Part shown: in pieces, positions 25,898 through 36,004 of the stretch
How the letters are laid out: every line of letters begins with the position of its first letter
How positions within the stretch are numbered: position 1 is the first letter of the stretch
From: Novosphingobium ginsenosidimutans
Lineage (GTDB): Bacteria; Pseudomonadota; Alphaproteobacteria; Sphingomonadales; Sphingomonadaceae
Reading direction: 5' to 3'
Assembly (NCBI RefSeq): GCF_007954425.1
Contig: NZ_CP042345.1
Coordinates: 868,001-932,000 of the forward strand
Length of the DNA stretch: 64,000 bases
Notes under the pieces: generated by a model
Told to the model about the DNA's origin: nothing
Databases searched by the model: none
What the model saw: the letters and a program-made list of their open reading frames with translations, nothing else
Program-made: the position numbers and the translations under genes

Positions 25898-28541
25898 CCT
25901 TGGCCAGCGCGGCCGAAAGCGCGGCTGCCCGCGCGTCCTTCAGCATGCCGCATGAGCGGACCCGCTCGATCGCGCGTTCCAGGCCCAGCGCTCCGGTCTT
26001 GCCCTGCAGCTTCGGCCGCAGCAGGCTGGCGATCTCTTCGGCACGCGCCACCGAACAATTGCCGGCGACTGACTCCGGCAGGCGCGAGGCAAAGAAAATG
26101 CCGCCGCCGCTGTTGGCCAGACGATCGTAATTGGCTTTGAGCCAATCCCAGCCCAGATCGCGAGTCCCGGCACTTTCCACCACGCCGCGGATCAGCCCCT
26201 GCCGCTCGCTGGTGCGCAGGCGGCTATCCTGGAACTGATCGAGGATCCAGCGCCCGATCTCGGCCTGCCCCGATCCGCCAACCGCGCCCAGCGCGACCGG
26301 CCGGAACACCGGATCGGTTGAGCCAAGCGCCCGATCAGCCAAATCCTTGGCTGCGGCAAGGCCGCCCTCTTCGACCACGACAGCCAGGCCCGGCCCGAAC
26401 CAGGCTCCGTCCAGCGCCTGTCTATCACCCGCCAGATAGGCGCGCGTCGCGGCCAGGAGCTGCGCCCGCAGCGCGGCATCGCCGCCCTTGCGGGCGAGGT
26501 AGCCCACCGCCTGCTGGCGCCGCTGGGTCTCCTCTGGGGGATGGCCCGCATAGGCCCCAGCGCGTGGATCAAAGCCCAGCTGCTTGAGCCGCGGGGCATA
26601 GACCGCGTTGACCAGCCGCTGGAACCCGGCCTTGCCGGCATCATCCAGGAAACCCGCTTCGGCATAGCTCGCCAGTGCGGCGATCCCGGTGCCATTGGCA
26701 TAGCTGTCAGCTTGCAGAGCCAGCCTGCGCGCGGCGCTGATCAGTTGTGCCGGGGTGGCCCGGCCAGCCTTGAAGCTGGCGTCAAGCGAATCCGCCAGGG
26801 CCTGAGCTTCACCGCCCGGCAGGCGATCCGCCACGGCGATCAGCTTGTCCCATTCAGCGGCAGGCAGTTCGAACCGGTAATAGCCGGTGCCGCCGGCATT
26901 GGGCACGAGCGCACCCTTGCCGGAGTAGCTGATCGTCGCCTTGGCTTCGGTCATGAGCTGGCACTGCGGCGCGGCGCCAGTGGTGCGCAGGCACAGCGGA
27001 ATGCCCCAGCGCGTTTCGGGCGGCGTCGCGCCGAGCCGGGCATAGCGGCTCTGGCTGACCTGCCAGCTCTTTCCGGCCCGGGCAAAGGTCAGCAGCGGCA
27101 CGCCCTGCTGATCGGTGAAGCTTTGCATCGCCGGCACGATCCGGGCATCGCCCGAGGCCTCGGCCATGGCCTTGAAGAAATCGGTGCTGGTGGCGTTGCC
27201 ATAGCGGTGGGCCGCCATGTAGCGGCGCACGCCTTCGCGGAACTTGTCATCGCCCATGTAGCCGGCGATCATCGCCACCACGTGGCCGCCCTTGCCATAG
27301 GTGATCGAATCGAACGCCTCGTCGATCTGGGCATTGGTTTCGATTGGCTGGCGGATCGGCCGGCCGGCGACCAGCGCATCGGTGCGCATCGCCTGGAACC
27401 CTTCCTGCACCGCCCCGGCCCGGATGTTGAGCGCCGGGCGCCATTCATCGCCGATGCGGAAACCCATCCAGTTGGCGAAGCTTTCATTGAGCCAGATATC
27501 GTCCCACCAGGCCGGGGTGACGAGATCGCCAAACCACTGATGCGCTAGCTCGTGCGCCACGACCATGCCGAAGGTGCGCTTCTGGCTGGTGGTGGTCTTC
27601 TCATCCATCACGATGATCGCATCGTTGTAGAGGTCCGCCCCGGCATTCTCCATCGCCCCTGGCATGATCGGCGAGGTGATCTGATCGAGCTTCGGATAGG
27701 GGAAAGCGTCGTTGAAATAGGCTTCGAGCAGACGGACGATTTCTTTCGATCCCTCCAGCGCAAAGCTCAGCCGGTCAGCGTTGGGCTTGGGCGAAATGAT
27801 CCGCAGCGGCAGCGGCTTGGCGCGCTGCGGGCTGGGCGGGACTGTGCCTTCGACCACGGCAAAGGGTCCGACCATCGCCGCAACCAGATAGGTCGGCAGC
27901 GGCAGGGTCGGGGCAAAGGTGTGGACGTCCAGCCCGCCTTCGCGCGTGACCCCGGTCTGCGGAGCATTGCTGACTGCGGTCTGCCCCGGCGGGGTACGCA
28001 GCGTGACTGTGAAGGGCGTCTTGAAGCCGGGCTCGTCAAAGCTGGGAAAAACGCCGCGCCCGTCGATCGATTGCAGCTGGGTCCAGGCATACCATTCGTC
28101 TGCCACCTTGACCCGGAACAGGCCGGACGGCGCTGTCTGGAACGGGGCATCATAAGCAAAGCGAAGCGTGATTGGACCGGACGGGACGGCTTCCGCAAAG
28201 GTCAGCCGCCCGACGCCGGTCGGATCGACCTGCTGGGCGGCGGGCTTCAGCACCTGGCCGCCAGCCAAGACCTCCACCGATTGCAGGTTCAGGTCACGCC
28301 AATGCAGGTCAATCGTCCGGCTGGCATCCTTGAGCACGGCGTCGATCTCGGTCTTGCCGGAGAAGCGCTCCTGGCGTGGATCGATCGTCAGGTCGAGCCG
28401 ATAGGCCTGCGGCTGGACCTGCCCGGTCAGCTTGCCAGCCGGGACTGTCGGCGCAGCAGTGGCCGGTGCAACAGTTTCTGCCCAGGCAGGCGCGTGCACA
28501 GCAAGGGCCAGAACGGCCGCAGCGGTAACTTTCCAGTACAT
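25890..28541 (-). CDS. Exported M1-family aminopeptidase
   Basis: About 883 residues with a signal peptide (MYWKVTAAAVLALAVHAPAW, cleavage after AWA). Zinc site HELAH (H330, E331, H334) with the third ligand E353 in NESFAN; the exopeptidase GAMEN motif is in PGAMENAG near residue 295. C-terminal helical ERAP1-like domain. A periplasmic zinc aminopeptidase is inferred. The ATG at 28541 has GGGG 6 nt upstream; ATG 28553 is a less likely alternative, and starts further upstream give a non-secretory N-terminus. Confidence 0.93.
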   Translation of the reverse strand: MYWKVTAAAVLALAVHAPAWAETVAPATAAPTVPAGKLTGQVQPQAYRLDLTIDPRQERFSGKTEIDAVLKDASRTIDLHWRDLNLQSVEVLAGGQVLKPAAQQVDPTGVGRLTFAEAVPSGPITLRFAYDAPFQTAPSGLFRVKVADEWYAWTQLQSIDGRGVFPSFDEPGFKTPFTVTLRTPPGQTAVSNAPQTGVTREGGLDVHTFAPTLPLPTYLVAAMVGPFAVVEGTVPPSPQRAKPLPLRIISPKPNADRLSFALEGSKEIVRLLEAYFNDAFPYPKLDQITSPIMPGAMENAGADLYNDAIIVMDEKTTTSQKRTFGMVVAHELAHQWFGDLVTPAWWDDIWLNESFANWMGFRIGDEWRPALNIRAGAVQEGFQAMRTDALVAGRPIRQPIETNAQIDEAFDSITYGKGGHVVAMIAGYMGDDKFREGVRRYMAAHRYGNATSTDFFKAMAEASGDARIVPAMQSFTDQQGVPLLTFARAGKSWQVSQSRYARLGATPPETRWGIPLCLRTTGAAPQCQLMTEAKATISYSGKGALVPNAGGTGYYRFELPAAEWDKLIAVADRLPGGEAQALADSLDASFKAGRATPAQLISAARRLALQADSYANGTGIAALASYAEAGFLDDAGKAGFQRLVNAVYAPRLKQLGFDPRAGAYAGHPPEETQRRQQAVGYLARKGGDAALRAQLLAATRAYLAGDRQALDGAWFGPGLAVVVEEGGLAAAKDLADRALGSTDPVFRPVALGAVGGSGQAEIGRWILDQFQDSRLRTSERQGLIRGVVESAGTRDLGWDWLKANYDRLANSGGGIFFASRLPESVAGNCSVARAEEIASLLRPKLQGKTGALGLERAIERVRSCGMLKDARAAALSAALAKVK

Positions 28542-28641
28542 CAGGAACCCCATCCGAATGAATTCAAGCGCCGCGCCTGCGCGACCTGCGCACGGAAGGG
28601 GCGCGGTGTTCGACCGGTGGGGTACGCCAATCGACGGAGAG

Positions 28642-30216
<1,575 letters not shown>

Positions 30217-30319
30217 GTCAGGCTCCTGAAAATGTGACTCGATTCAGATAGTGCCCGAATTGCCCTGCGGCGATAGCGTTTTTGCATGGGCGTGCAGTCC
30301 TCGCTAGAAGCGCCAGCGC

Positions 30320-32140
30320 ATGAACGGCCTCTTTATCCTGCTTGACGATGCCCGGCCCAAAGGGGCCAGCCCGGCGCGGCTGTACTGCGATCCGGTTGAG
30401 CTGGTCGTGGCGCGCCGGGTGGAAGACGTTGCCCCAGCGCTCACGCGGATCGAAGCGCTGCGCGCTGCCGGCCACCACCTGGCCGGCTACATGGCCTACG
30501 AGGCGGGTCTCGCATTGGAAGAGCGGCTGGCCCCCCTGGCGGCGGGACGAACAGGGGCGAACGGCCCCTTGGTGTGGTTCGGCGCTTTTGCGGGCTACAC
30601 CGAAATCGCCGCAAGTGACGTTGCGGCCTGGCTTGCCGACCGCGGCGGCATGGGCCCGGCCCGCATTGGGCCGCTTGATCCAGCGCTATCGGCGGGGGCC
30701 TACAGCCGGGTCTTCGCGGAGCTGCAGGATGGAATCGCCGCGGGCGATATCTATCAGGCCAACCTGACTTTCCCGCTGGCGGGCACGTGGCGCGGCGAGC
30801 CGCTGGCGATCTATGCCGCGCTGCGCCCGGCGGCGGGAGCTGGTTATGGCGGGGTGGTCTACGATGGCTCGCACTGGCTGCTGAGCTTCTCGCCCGAGCT
30901 GTTCTTTGCCGAAAAGGACGGCGCGGCCACGGTCAAGCCAATGAAGGGCACGCGTCCCCGCGGGCGCGATGCGGCGCAGGATGAAGCGCTGGCGGCAGAA
31001 CTTTCCAGTTCGATCAAGGACCGGGCCGAAAACCTGATGATTGTCGATCTGCTGCGCAATGACCTTAGCCGCGTGGCCGAGGCAGGCAGCGTGCGGGTCG
31101 ACCGGCCCTTCGCAGTCGAAAGCTACCCGACCGTCCACCAGATGGTCACCACGGTCCGCGCGCGGCTGCAACCCGGCAAGGGCGCCGCCGATATGATCGC
31201 TGCGCTGTTCCCCTGCGGCTCGATCACCGGCGCGCCCAAGATCCGGGCGATGGAACTGATCAACGCGGCCGAACGCGATCCACGCGGGCCCTATTGCGGA
31301 GCGATTGGCCGGATCGACGCGCCGAAGGCCGATGGGACTTCCGATGCGGCGTTCAATGTGGCAATCCGCACCCTGCGGCTGACTCCGGTGGAGAACAACC
31401 AGGGAACGGCCGTGCTAGGGGTGGGATCGGCAATCGTCGCTGATTCCGAGGCTCTGCCCGAATGGCGCGAGAGCCTGGTCAAGGGAGGTTTCGTGCGCAG
31501 TTCCGCTTCGGGTTCAGGGGCCGCCGGATTTGACCTGATCGAGACCATGGCCTTTTCGCCCGAGGGCGGCATACCGCTGCTTGAACTCCACCTCGAACGG
31601 ATCAAGGCCAGCGCGGCCGAACTGGGTTTTGCCTTCGATCGCCATGCCGTGCGCAACGCGATCCAGGCGCTGTGCTTCGAAGCCGACGCGCCGGCGCGGG
31701 TCCGATTGGTGGCAGCACGCAGCGGGGCCTATGCGCTGGAAATCGGCGCCATGCCTGAAGACTTTTCCGAACCGGCGCGGGTAGCGGTGCTGCGCCTGCC
31801 GGTCGATACCGGCGACTGGCGCCTGCGCCACAAGACCAGTGACCGCGAATTCTACGATGCGGGCCTGCGCGCGGCCCGCAATGCGGGGGCGGACGAAGCC
31901 CTGTTGCTGCGCGACGATGGGCTGGTGACTGAAGGCTGCATCACCAATCTGTTTGTCGAGCGCGATGGCCGGTTGCTGACCCCGCCCGCGCACCTCGGCC
32001 TGCTGCCCGGCGTGCTGCGCCGCTCGCTGATCGAGGCGGGCCGCGCGGTTGAGGCTGAGCTGACGCTCGATGACCTTCTGGATGGTTTCCTGATCGGCAA
32101 TGCCGTGCGCGGGCTGATGCCAGCGCGGCTCTTGCCGTGA
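30320..32140 (+). CDS. pabB: Bifunctional aminodeoxychorismate synthase I / lyase (PabBC)
   Basis: 606 residues that fuse PabB (chorismate amination to 4-amino-4-deoxychorismate) with PabC (PLP-dependent lyase to p-aminobenzoate), for folate synthesis. The PabB part (to about 390) has DIYQANLTFPL, RAENLMIVDLLRNDL and GSITGAPKIRAMELI. The PabC part has FDLIETMAF, the lysine-containing LRHKTSDREFYDAG and VTEGCITNLFVE. The C-terminal stop overlaps the GTG start of the aminotransferase (GTGA). The amidotransferase PabA is not in the window. Confidence 0.94.
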   Translation: MNGLFILLDDARPKGASPARLYCDPVELVVARRVEDVAPALTRIEALRAAGHHLAGYMAYEAGLALEERLAPLAAGRTGANGPLVWFGAFAGYTEIAASDVAAWLADRGGMGPARIGPLDPALSAGAYSRVFAELQDGIAAGDIYQANLTFPLAGTWRGEPLAIYAALRPAAGAGYGGVVYDGSHWLLSFSPELFFAEKDGAATVKPMKGTRPRGRDAAQDEALAAELSSSIKDRAENLMIVDLLRNDLSRVAEAGSVRVDRPFAVESYPTVHQMVTTVRARLQPGKGAADMIAALFPCGSITGAPKIRAMELINAAERDPRGPYCGAIGRIDAPKADGTSDAAFNVAIRTLRLTPVENNQGTAVLGVGSAIVADSEALPEWRESLVKGGFVRSSASGSGAAGFDLIETMAFSPEGGIPLLELHLERIKASAAELGFAFDRHAVRNAIQALCFEADAPARVRLVAARSGAYALEIGAMPEDFSEPARVAVLRLPVDTGDWRLRHKTSDREFYDAGLRAARNAGADEALLLRDDGLVTEGCITNLFVERDGRLLTPPAHLGLLPGVLRRSLIEAGRAVEAELTLDDLLDGFLIGNAVRGLMPARLLP

Positions 32141-33300
32141 TCTCCGACGCGCTCGCCCGGATCGCTGCGTCCCAGACCACAGCGATGACCGACCGCGCGG
32201 CCGCGCTGCGCGCCGAAGGCCGCGACATCATCTCGCTTTCGGTCGGTGAGCCGGACTTTGCGATGCCGGCCCACGTCGCCGATGCGGTGCGCGCCGCGCT
32301 CGATGCGGGCGACACGAAGTATACGCCAGTCGCCGGCACCGCCCGCCTGCGTCAAGCTGCTGCGCTGCATTTCCAGCGCGATCTGGGACTGGCGACCACG
32401 CCCGAGCAGGTAATCATCAGCGCCGGAGGCAAGCAGGCGATCTTTCACGCACTGCTGGCAACGCTCAATCCCGGCGACGAAGTGCTGATCCCCGCACCGT
32501 GGTGGGTCAGCTATCCCGAAATCGCCCGTTTTGCCGGGGCCGAGGTGGTGGCGCTCAAAACCACAGCGGCCGGCGGCTTCCGTATCATCGCCGAGCAGCT
32601 CGAAGCTGCGATCACGCCGCAGACCCGGTGGCTGCTGCTCAACAGCCCGGGCAACCCGACCGGCGCTGTCTATTCAGCCGATGAGTTAGCGAAGATCGGC
32701 GCGGTCCTCGACCGCCATCCCCAGGTGTTGGTGATGAGCGACGATATCTACGCCCCGCTGCGCTATGGCTCTGGCACCCACGCCACCCTCGCCGTGGTCT
32801 GCGCGCACCTGGCCGAACGGGTCTTGACCGTCTCGGGCGTTTCCAAGAGCCATGCCATGACCGGCCTGCGCATCGGTGTCGCCACTGGCCCGGCCTGGCT
32901 GATCGAGGCGATGGCGCGGCTGCAATCGCACTCCTCGGGCAATCCGGCCTCGCTCAGCCAAGCGGCAGCCGTTGCTGCCTTCGAGGGACCGCAGGACTTT
33001 CTGGCCGACTGGCGCGAACGCTTTCGCGCGCGCCGCGACCTTTGCGTTGCCGCGCTGAATGCCGTACCGGGCCTCTCGACCCCGGTGCCGGAGGGGGCTT
33101 TCTATTGCATGGTCGATGCCGCGCCCTTGCAGGGGCGCTTTGCTGACGACCAAGCACTCTGCCTCCACCTGCTCGAGCACGGTGTGGCGGTAGTCGCCGC
33201 TTCGGCCTTTGGGGGAGACTTCGGCTTCCGGATCAGCTTCGCGACTGACGAGGATCGATTGACGGAAGCGCTGCGGCGCATTGCAAAGGCGCTGACATGA
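32137..33300 (+). CDS. PLP-dependent class I aminotransferase (aspartate aminotransferase-like)
   Basis: 387 residues, GTG start overlapping the pabBC stop. Fold type I aminotransferase: SVGEPDFAMP, LNSPGNPTGAVYS, SDDIYAPLRYG, and the Schiff-base lysine K237 in SGVSKSHAMTGLRIG. C-terminal FGFRISFATDEDRL carries the carboxylate-binding Arg. Aspartate or a related amino acid is the likely donor. The next gene's ATG overlaps its stop (ATGA). Confidence 0.92.
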   Translation: MISDALARIAASQTTAMTDRAAALRAEGRDIISLSVGEPDFAMPAHVADAVRAALDAGDTKYTPVAGTARLRQAAALHFQRDLGLATTPEQVIISAGGKQAIFHALLATLNPGDEVLIPAPWWVSYPEIARFAGAEVVALKTTAAGGFRIIAEQLEAAITPQTRWLLLNSPGNPTGAVYSADELAKIGAVLDRHPQVLVMSDDIYAPLRYGSGTHATLAVVCAHLAERVLTVSGVSKSHAMTGLRIGVATGPAWLIEAMARLQSHSSGNPASLSQAAAVAAFEGPQDFLADWRERFRARRDLCVAALNAVPGLSTPVPEGAFYCMVDAAPLQGRFADDQALCLHLLEHGVAVVAASAFGGDFGFRISFATDEDRLTEALRRIAKALT

Positions 33301-33959
33301 ACTCCATCCCGGTCTTGTTCGAGGACGGCGAAGCCCTGGTGATCGACAAGCCGGCCGGCCTGCCGATCGAACGCCCGCGCGCCGGCGGCCCTTGTCTTGA
33401 GGATCGCGCGGCCGAATTTCGGCTCGGCTTTGCCCGGTCGCCGGTGCCGGTCCACCGGATCGATACCGACACTTCGGGCTGCCTGCTGCTGGCGCGCAAT
33501 CCCAAGGCGCTGAAGCGCTTCAACGCCGCTTTCGAGGCGCGGCAGGTGGAGAAGGTGTACCTTGGCGTGGTCGCCGGACCGGTCGAAGGCGAAGCGGGCA
33601 CGATCGAGCTGGCGCTGACCAAGATCAGCAGCGCCGAAAAGGGCTGGCGGATGATTCCGGCCAAGAAGGGCAAACAATCGATCACCCACTGGCGCAAGCT
33701 GGCGGAGCGGGACGGCCTGACCCTGGTCGAGTTCCGGCCCGAGACCGGCCGCACCCATCAGATCCGCGTCCATGCTCTGGCCGGCCTGGGCGCCGCGCTG
33801 CTGGGCGATCCGGTCTATGGTGCCGGCCCGGTGCCCGGTGCGCAGCGGACCATGCTTCATGCCGCAGAGCTGACCGTGCCGCGCGAAGGCAAGGCTCCGG
33901 TTCATGCCAGGGCCCCGCTGCCGGCCGATTTCGCCGCGCTTGGCTTCGGCCATGGCTGA
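33297..33959 (+). CDS. RluA-family RNA pseudouridine synthase
   Basis: 220 residues with the RluA-type catalytic motif HRIDTDTSG (Asp56), VIDKPAGLPIERP at the start, and RPETGRTHQIRVH. It lacks an N-terminal S4 domain, so it belongs with short RluA/RluC-like enzymes that modify 23S rRNA or tRNA; the target uridine is not predictable. Overlap with arfB is 8 nt, consistent with an operon. Confidence 0.93.
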   Translation: MNSIPVLFEDGEALVIDKPAGLPIERPRAGGPCLEDRAAEFRLGFARSPVPVHRIDTDTSGCLLLARNPKALKRFNAAFEARQVEKVYLGVVAGPVEGEAGTIELALTKISSAEKGWRMIPAKKGKQSITHWRKLAERDGLTLVEFRPETGRTHQIRVHALAGLGAALLGDPVYGAGPVPGAQRTMLHAAELTVPREGKAPVHARAPLPADFAALGFGHG

Positions 33960-34359
33960 CCTGCTCGACCGGGCCCTGGCGCTGGTCAGCGAGAGCTTCA
34001 TCGCCGCCGCCGGGCCAGGCGGGCAGAATGTCAACAAGGTGGCAACTGCGGTGCAGCTGCGGCTCGATGTTTATGCCCTGCGGCTCGAGCCCGAGGTGTT
34101 CCACCGCTTCAAGCAGCTCGCCGGATCGCGGATGACCGCCAAGGGTGAACTGGTGCTGACAGCGCGGCGCTTTCGCACCCAGGAAGCCAACCGCACCGAC
34201 GCGCGCAAGCGGCTGGCTGAATTGCTGGATGAAGCGCAAAAGCTGCCCGAAAAGCGCGCCAAGAGCCGGCTCAACCGGGTCGGCAAGACCGAGCGCCTGG
34301 CCAGCAAGAAGCGGCGCGGCGCAGTCAAGGTCGGGCGCGGCAAGGTCTCGTTCGACTGA
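33952..34359 (+). CDS. arfB: Alternative ribosome-rescue factor ArfB (YaeJ)
   Basis: 135-residue stop-codon-independent peptidyl-tRNA hydrolase that frees stalled ribosomes. The GGQ motif is at 23-25 (AGPGGQNVNKVATAV). The basic C-terminal tail (EKRAKSRLNRVGKTERLASK onward), which enters the mRNA channel, is complete. The start at 33952 overlaps the pseudouridine-synthase gene by 8 nt. Length fits ArfB and excludes RF1/RF2. Confidence 0.95.
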   Translation: MADLLDRALALVSESFIAAAGPGGQNVNKVATAVQLRLDVYALRLEPEVFHRFKQLAGSRMTAKGELVLTARRFRTQEANRTDARKRLAELLDEAQKLPEKRAKSRLNRVGKTERLASKKRRGAVKVGRGKVSFD

Positions 34360-34563
34360 TTACTTTTTGGGCGGCGCCGGCGTTGCCACCGGCGCAGCTG
34401 TGGCTTCGGCGGGCAGGCGCTGGGCATCCAGCATCTGCGCCGCCTCGTCCAGCGCCTTGGCCTCGCCCACGCTGACCCCGCCGGGGCCAGCGTCATTGTC
34501 GGCCTTGCCGCAGCCGGTCAGGGCGACTGCGGCCAGCGCAGTCAAGAGCGCGGACTGGCGCAA
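34360..34563 (-). CDS. Very short lipoprotein, TTG start
   Basis: 67 residues, with TTG as the only usable start. Hydrophobic signal, lipobox LTGC, then a mature part of about 50 residues ending ATPAPPKK. The gene abuts the convergent arfB stop and begins 3 nt after its upstream neighbour, another small lipoprotein with a similar Pro/Lys end (PPPPAKK), so the two may be diverged duplicates. Function unknown. Confidence 0.6.
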   Translation of the reverse strand: MRQSALLTALAAVALTGCGKADNDAGPGGVSVGEAKALDEAAQMLDAQRLPAEATAAPVATPAPPKK

Positions 34564-34566
34564 AGC

Positions 34567-34860
34567 TTACTTCTTGGCAGGCGGCGGCGGACCGTCACCA
34601 GCGGGAACACCCGTGGCCGGGACGGCAGGCGGCGTGGCGCCCGCGCTGGCCGCATCGCTCGCCGCGTCGGTCGCGGTGCCGGTTTCGGTGGCAGCGGCAT
34701 CAACCGCCGGAGTCGCCGCCGCATCGACGCCGCCGACGGCTTCCTCGGCCGGCATTTCGACATTGTCAGGTGAAGCCGCCTCATTGGCGCTATCACTGCT
34801 GCCGCAGGCGGCAAGCGCGAAGCTGGCGGAAAGGAGGGTGGCGAAAGCGATCTTCTTCAT
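34567..34860 (-). CDS. Small Ala-rich lipoprotein
   Basis: 97 residues: MKKIAFATLLSASFALAACG gives a signal with lipobox (LAAC), followed by a low-complexity Ala/Thr/Asp/Glu/Pro region ending PPPPAKK. The mature region looks disordered and may span or line the envelope. Start supported by the Lys-Lys signal and a GAGAGA-like site. It diverges from the ArsR-methyltransferase operon, sharing a 157-nt control region with it. Confidence 0.7.
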   Translation of the reverse strand: MKKIAFATLLSASFALAACGSSDSANEAASPDNVEMPAEEAVGGVDAAATPAVDAAATETGTATDAASDAASAGATPPAVPATGVPAGDGPPPPAKK

Positions 34861-34978
34861 GGACAATCTCTCTGCTGCAGCCTGGGGGCAAAGCCCAACG
34901 AACCCGGTATGATTGTAAGCATTCACCAGCCTGCTGCCAACCGCAAGAAGGTTTCGTCGCCCCAGCGCGAATGCGCGG

Positions 34979-35007
34979 TTGATAACATATAAAGATTTCT
35001 TTATATG
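34979..35007 (+). promoter_or_regulatory. Predicted promoter of the ArsR-metF-metH operon, covered by a palindrome
   Basis: TTGATA (34979-34984), a 17-nt spacer and TATATG (35002-35007) resemble a sigma-70 promoter whose start would lie about 5 nt before the ATG at 35018, giving a very short or leaderless mRNA. The 22-bp palindrome at 34986-35007 covers the spacer and the -10, so a bound protein would block RNA polymerase. Confidence 0.5.
34986..35007. promoter_or_regulatory. 22-bp palindromic operator, copy 1 (ArsR-metF-metH)
   Basis: CATATAAAG-ATTT-CTTTATATG is a perfect palindrome; the two central-flank bases also pair, so only a 2-nt spacer is asymmetric. It ends 10 nt before the ATG of the ArsR-methyltransferase gene. 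The same 9-4-9 design recurs at 63188-63209 before metK. I saw no further copy in the window. Size and symmetry suit a dimeric winged-helix regulator. Confidence 0.75.
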
Positions 35008-35017
35008 ATGCGGCAAG

Positions 35018-36004
35018 ATGAAGATCGACCCCACCCTGCGCGCTCTGGCGGACCCAACGCGGCTGCGGATCATGCGGCTGCTCAGCGCTATGGAACTGGC
35101 CGTGGGCGAACTGGCACAAGTGCTCGGCCAAAGCCAGCCACGCGTTTCGCGCCACGTACGGATCCTCTGCGATGCGGGCCTGGCCGAACGCCGCAAGGAA
35201 GGCGCCTGGGTGTTCCTGCGCAGCGCGATTGGCGAAGATCGCGCCCCGCCGCTAGGCGCTGCCGCTGCCCGGCTGCTCGCCGTGGCTGAAGAAGGCGATG
35301 CCGGCTTCGCTGCCCGCTGCGAGGAGGACCGCCGCCACCTGGCCGCGATCCGCGCCGCGCGCGAGACCAGCGCCGCCAGCTACTTTGCCCGCCACGCCGC
35401 CGAATGGGACACGCTGCGTAGCCTGCACAGCCCCGATGGGCCGGTTGAAGCCGCGTTGGGTGCGGCGCTGGGTCATGGCTCGCTTGGCAGCCTGCTCGAT
35501 ATCGGCACCGGCACGGGCCGGATGGCCGAACTGTTCGCGCCGCGCGCCGCGCACGTCACGGGGCTCGACAACAGCCCCGAAATGCTCCGTATCGCCCGCG
35601 CCCGGCTCCAGCACTTGCCGGCCGGTGCCTTTGACCTGGTCCAGGGCGATTTCGCCAAGCTACCTTTCCCCGATCGCAGCTTTGACACCGTGCTGTTCCA
35701 CCAGGTGCTGCACTATGCCCAGGCGCCCGAACTGGTGCTCGCCGAAGCGGCCCGCGTCACACGCCCGAACGGTGTGCTGGCGATCGTCGATTTCGCCGCG
35801 CATGACCGTGAAGAGCTGCGCAGCCTCCATGCCCACGCCCGCCTCGGCTTCACCGACGAGCAGATGCTCGGTCTCTTGAGCGACGCCGGGTTCACCCCGG
35901 CGCCACCGGTTGCCCTGCCCGGCCAGCCGCTCACCGTGAAGATCTGGACCGCGCGCCGTGTGCCGGCGTCTGCCGCCAAACCAACCAAGGCTACCGCATC
36001 ATGA
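35018..36004 (+). CDS. ArsR-type regulator fused to a SAM-dependent methyltransferase domain
   Basis: 328 residues. N-terminal ArsR winged helix (1-90): ALADPTRLRIMRLL, then recognition helix QSQPRVSRHVRIL. No ArsR metal-binding cysteine motif (ELCVCDL type) is present. C-terminal class I methyltransferase (about 120-310): motif I LLDIGTGTGRM (159-169), acidic D184, DLVQGDFAKLPFPDRSFD. Its stop overlaps metF (ATGA). A palindrome lies over its own promoter and before metK. I infer a SAM- or SAH-sensing methionine repressor in which the methyltransferase fold serves as the ligand sensor. An enzymatic activity is not excluded. ArsR-family SAM/SAH regulators (SahR, SamR) are known to me from memory. 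Confidence 0.85.
   Translation: MKIDPTLRALADPTRLRIMRLLSAMELAVGELAQVLGQSQPRVSRHVRILCDAGLAERRKEGAWVFLRSAIGEDRAPPLGAAAARLLAVAEEGDAGFAARCEEDRRHLAAIRAARETSAASYFARHAAEWDTLRSLHSPDGPVEAALGAALGHGSLGSLLDIGTGTGRMAELFAPRAAHVTGLDNSPEMLRIARARLQHLPAGAFDLVQGDFAKLPFPDRSFDTVLFHQVLHYAQAPELVLAEAARVTRPNGVLAIVDFAAHDREELRSLHAHARLGFTDEQMLGLLSDAGFTPAPPVALPGQPLTVKIWTARRVPASAAKPTKATAS

Noticed and set aside
34861..35017. SAM riboswitch before the ArsR-metF-metH operon
   Set aside because: The predicted promoter leaves almost no leader and the symmetric sequence is an operator-like palindrome, not a pseudoknot or four-way junction. The same holds for metK.
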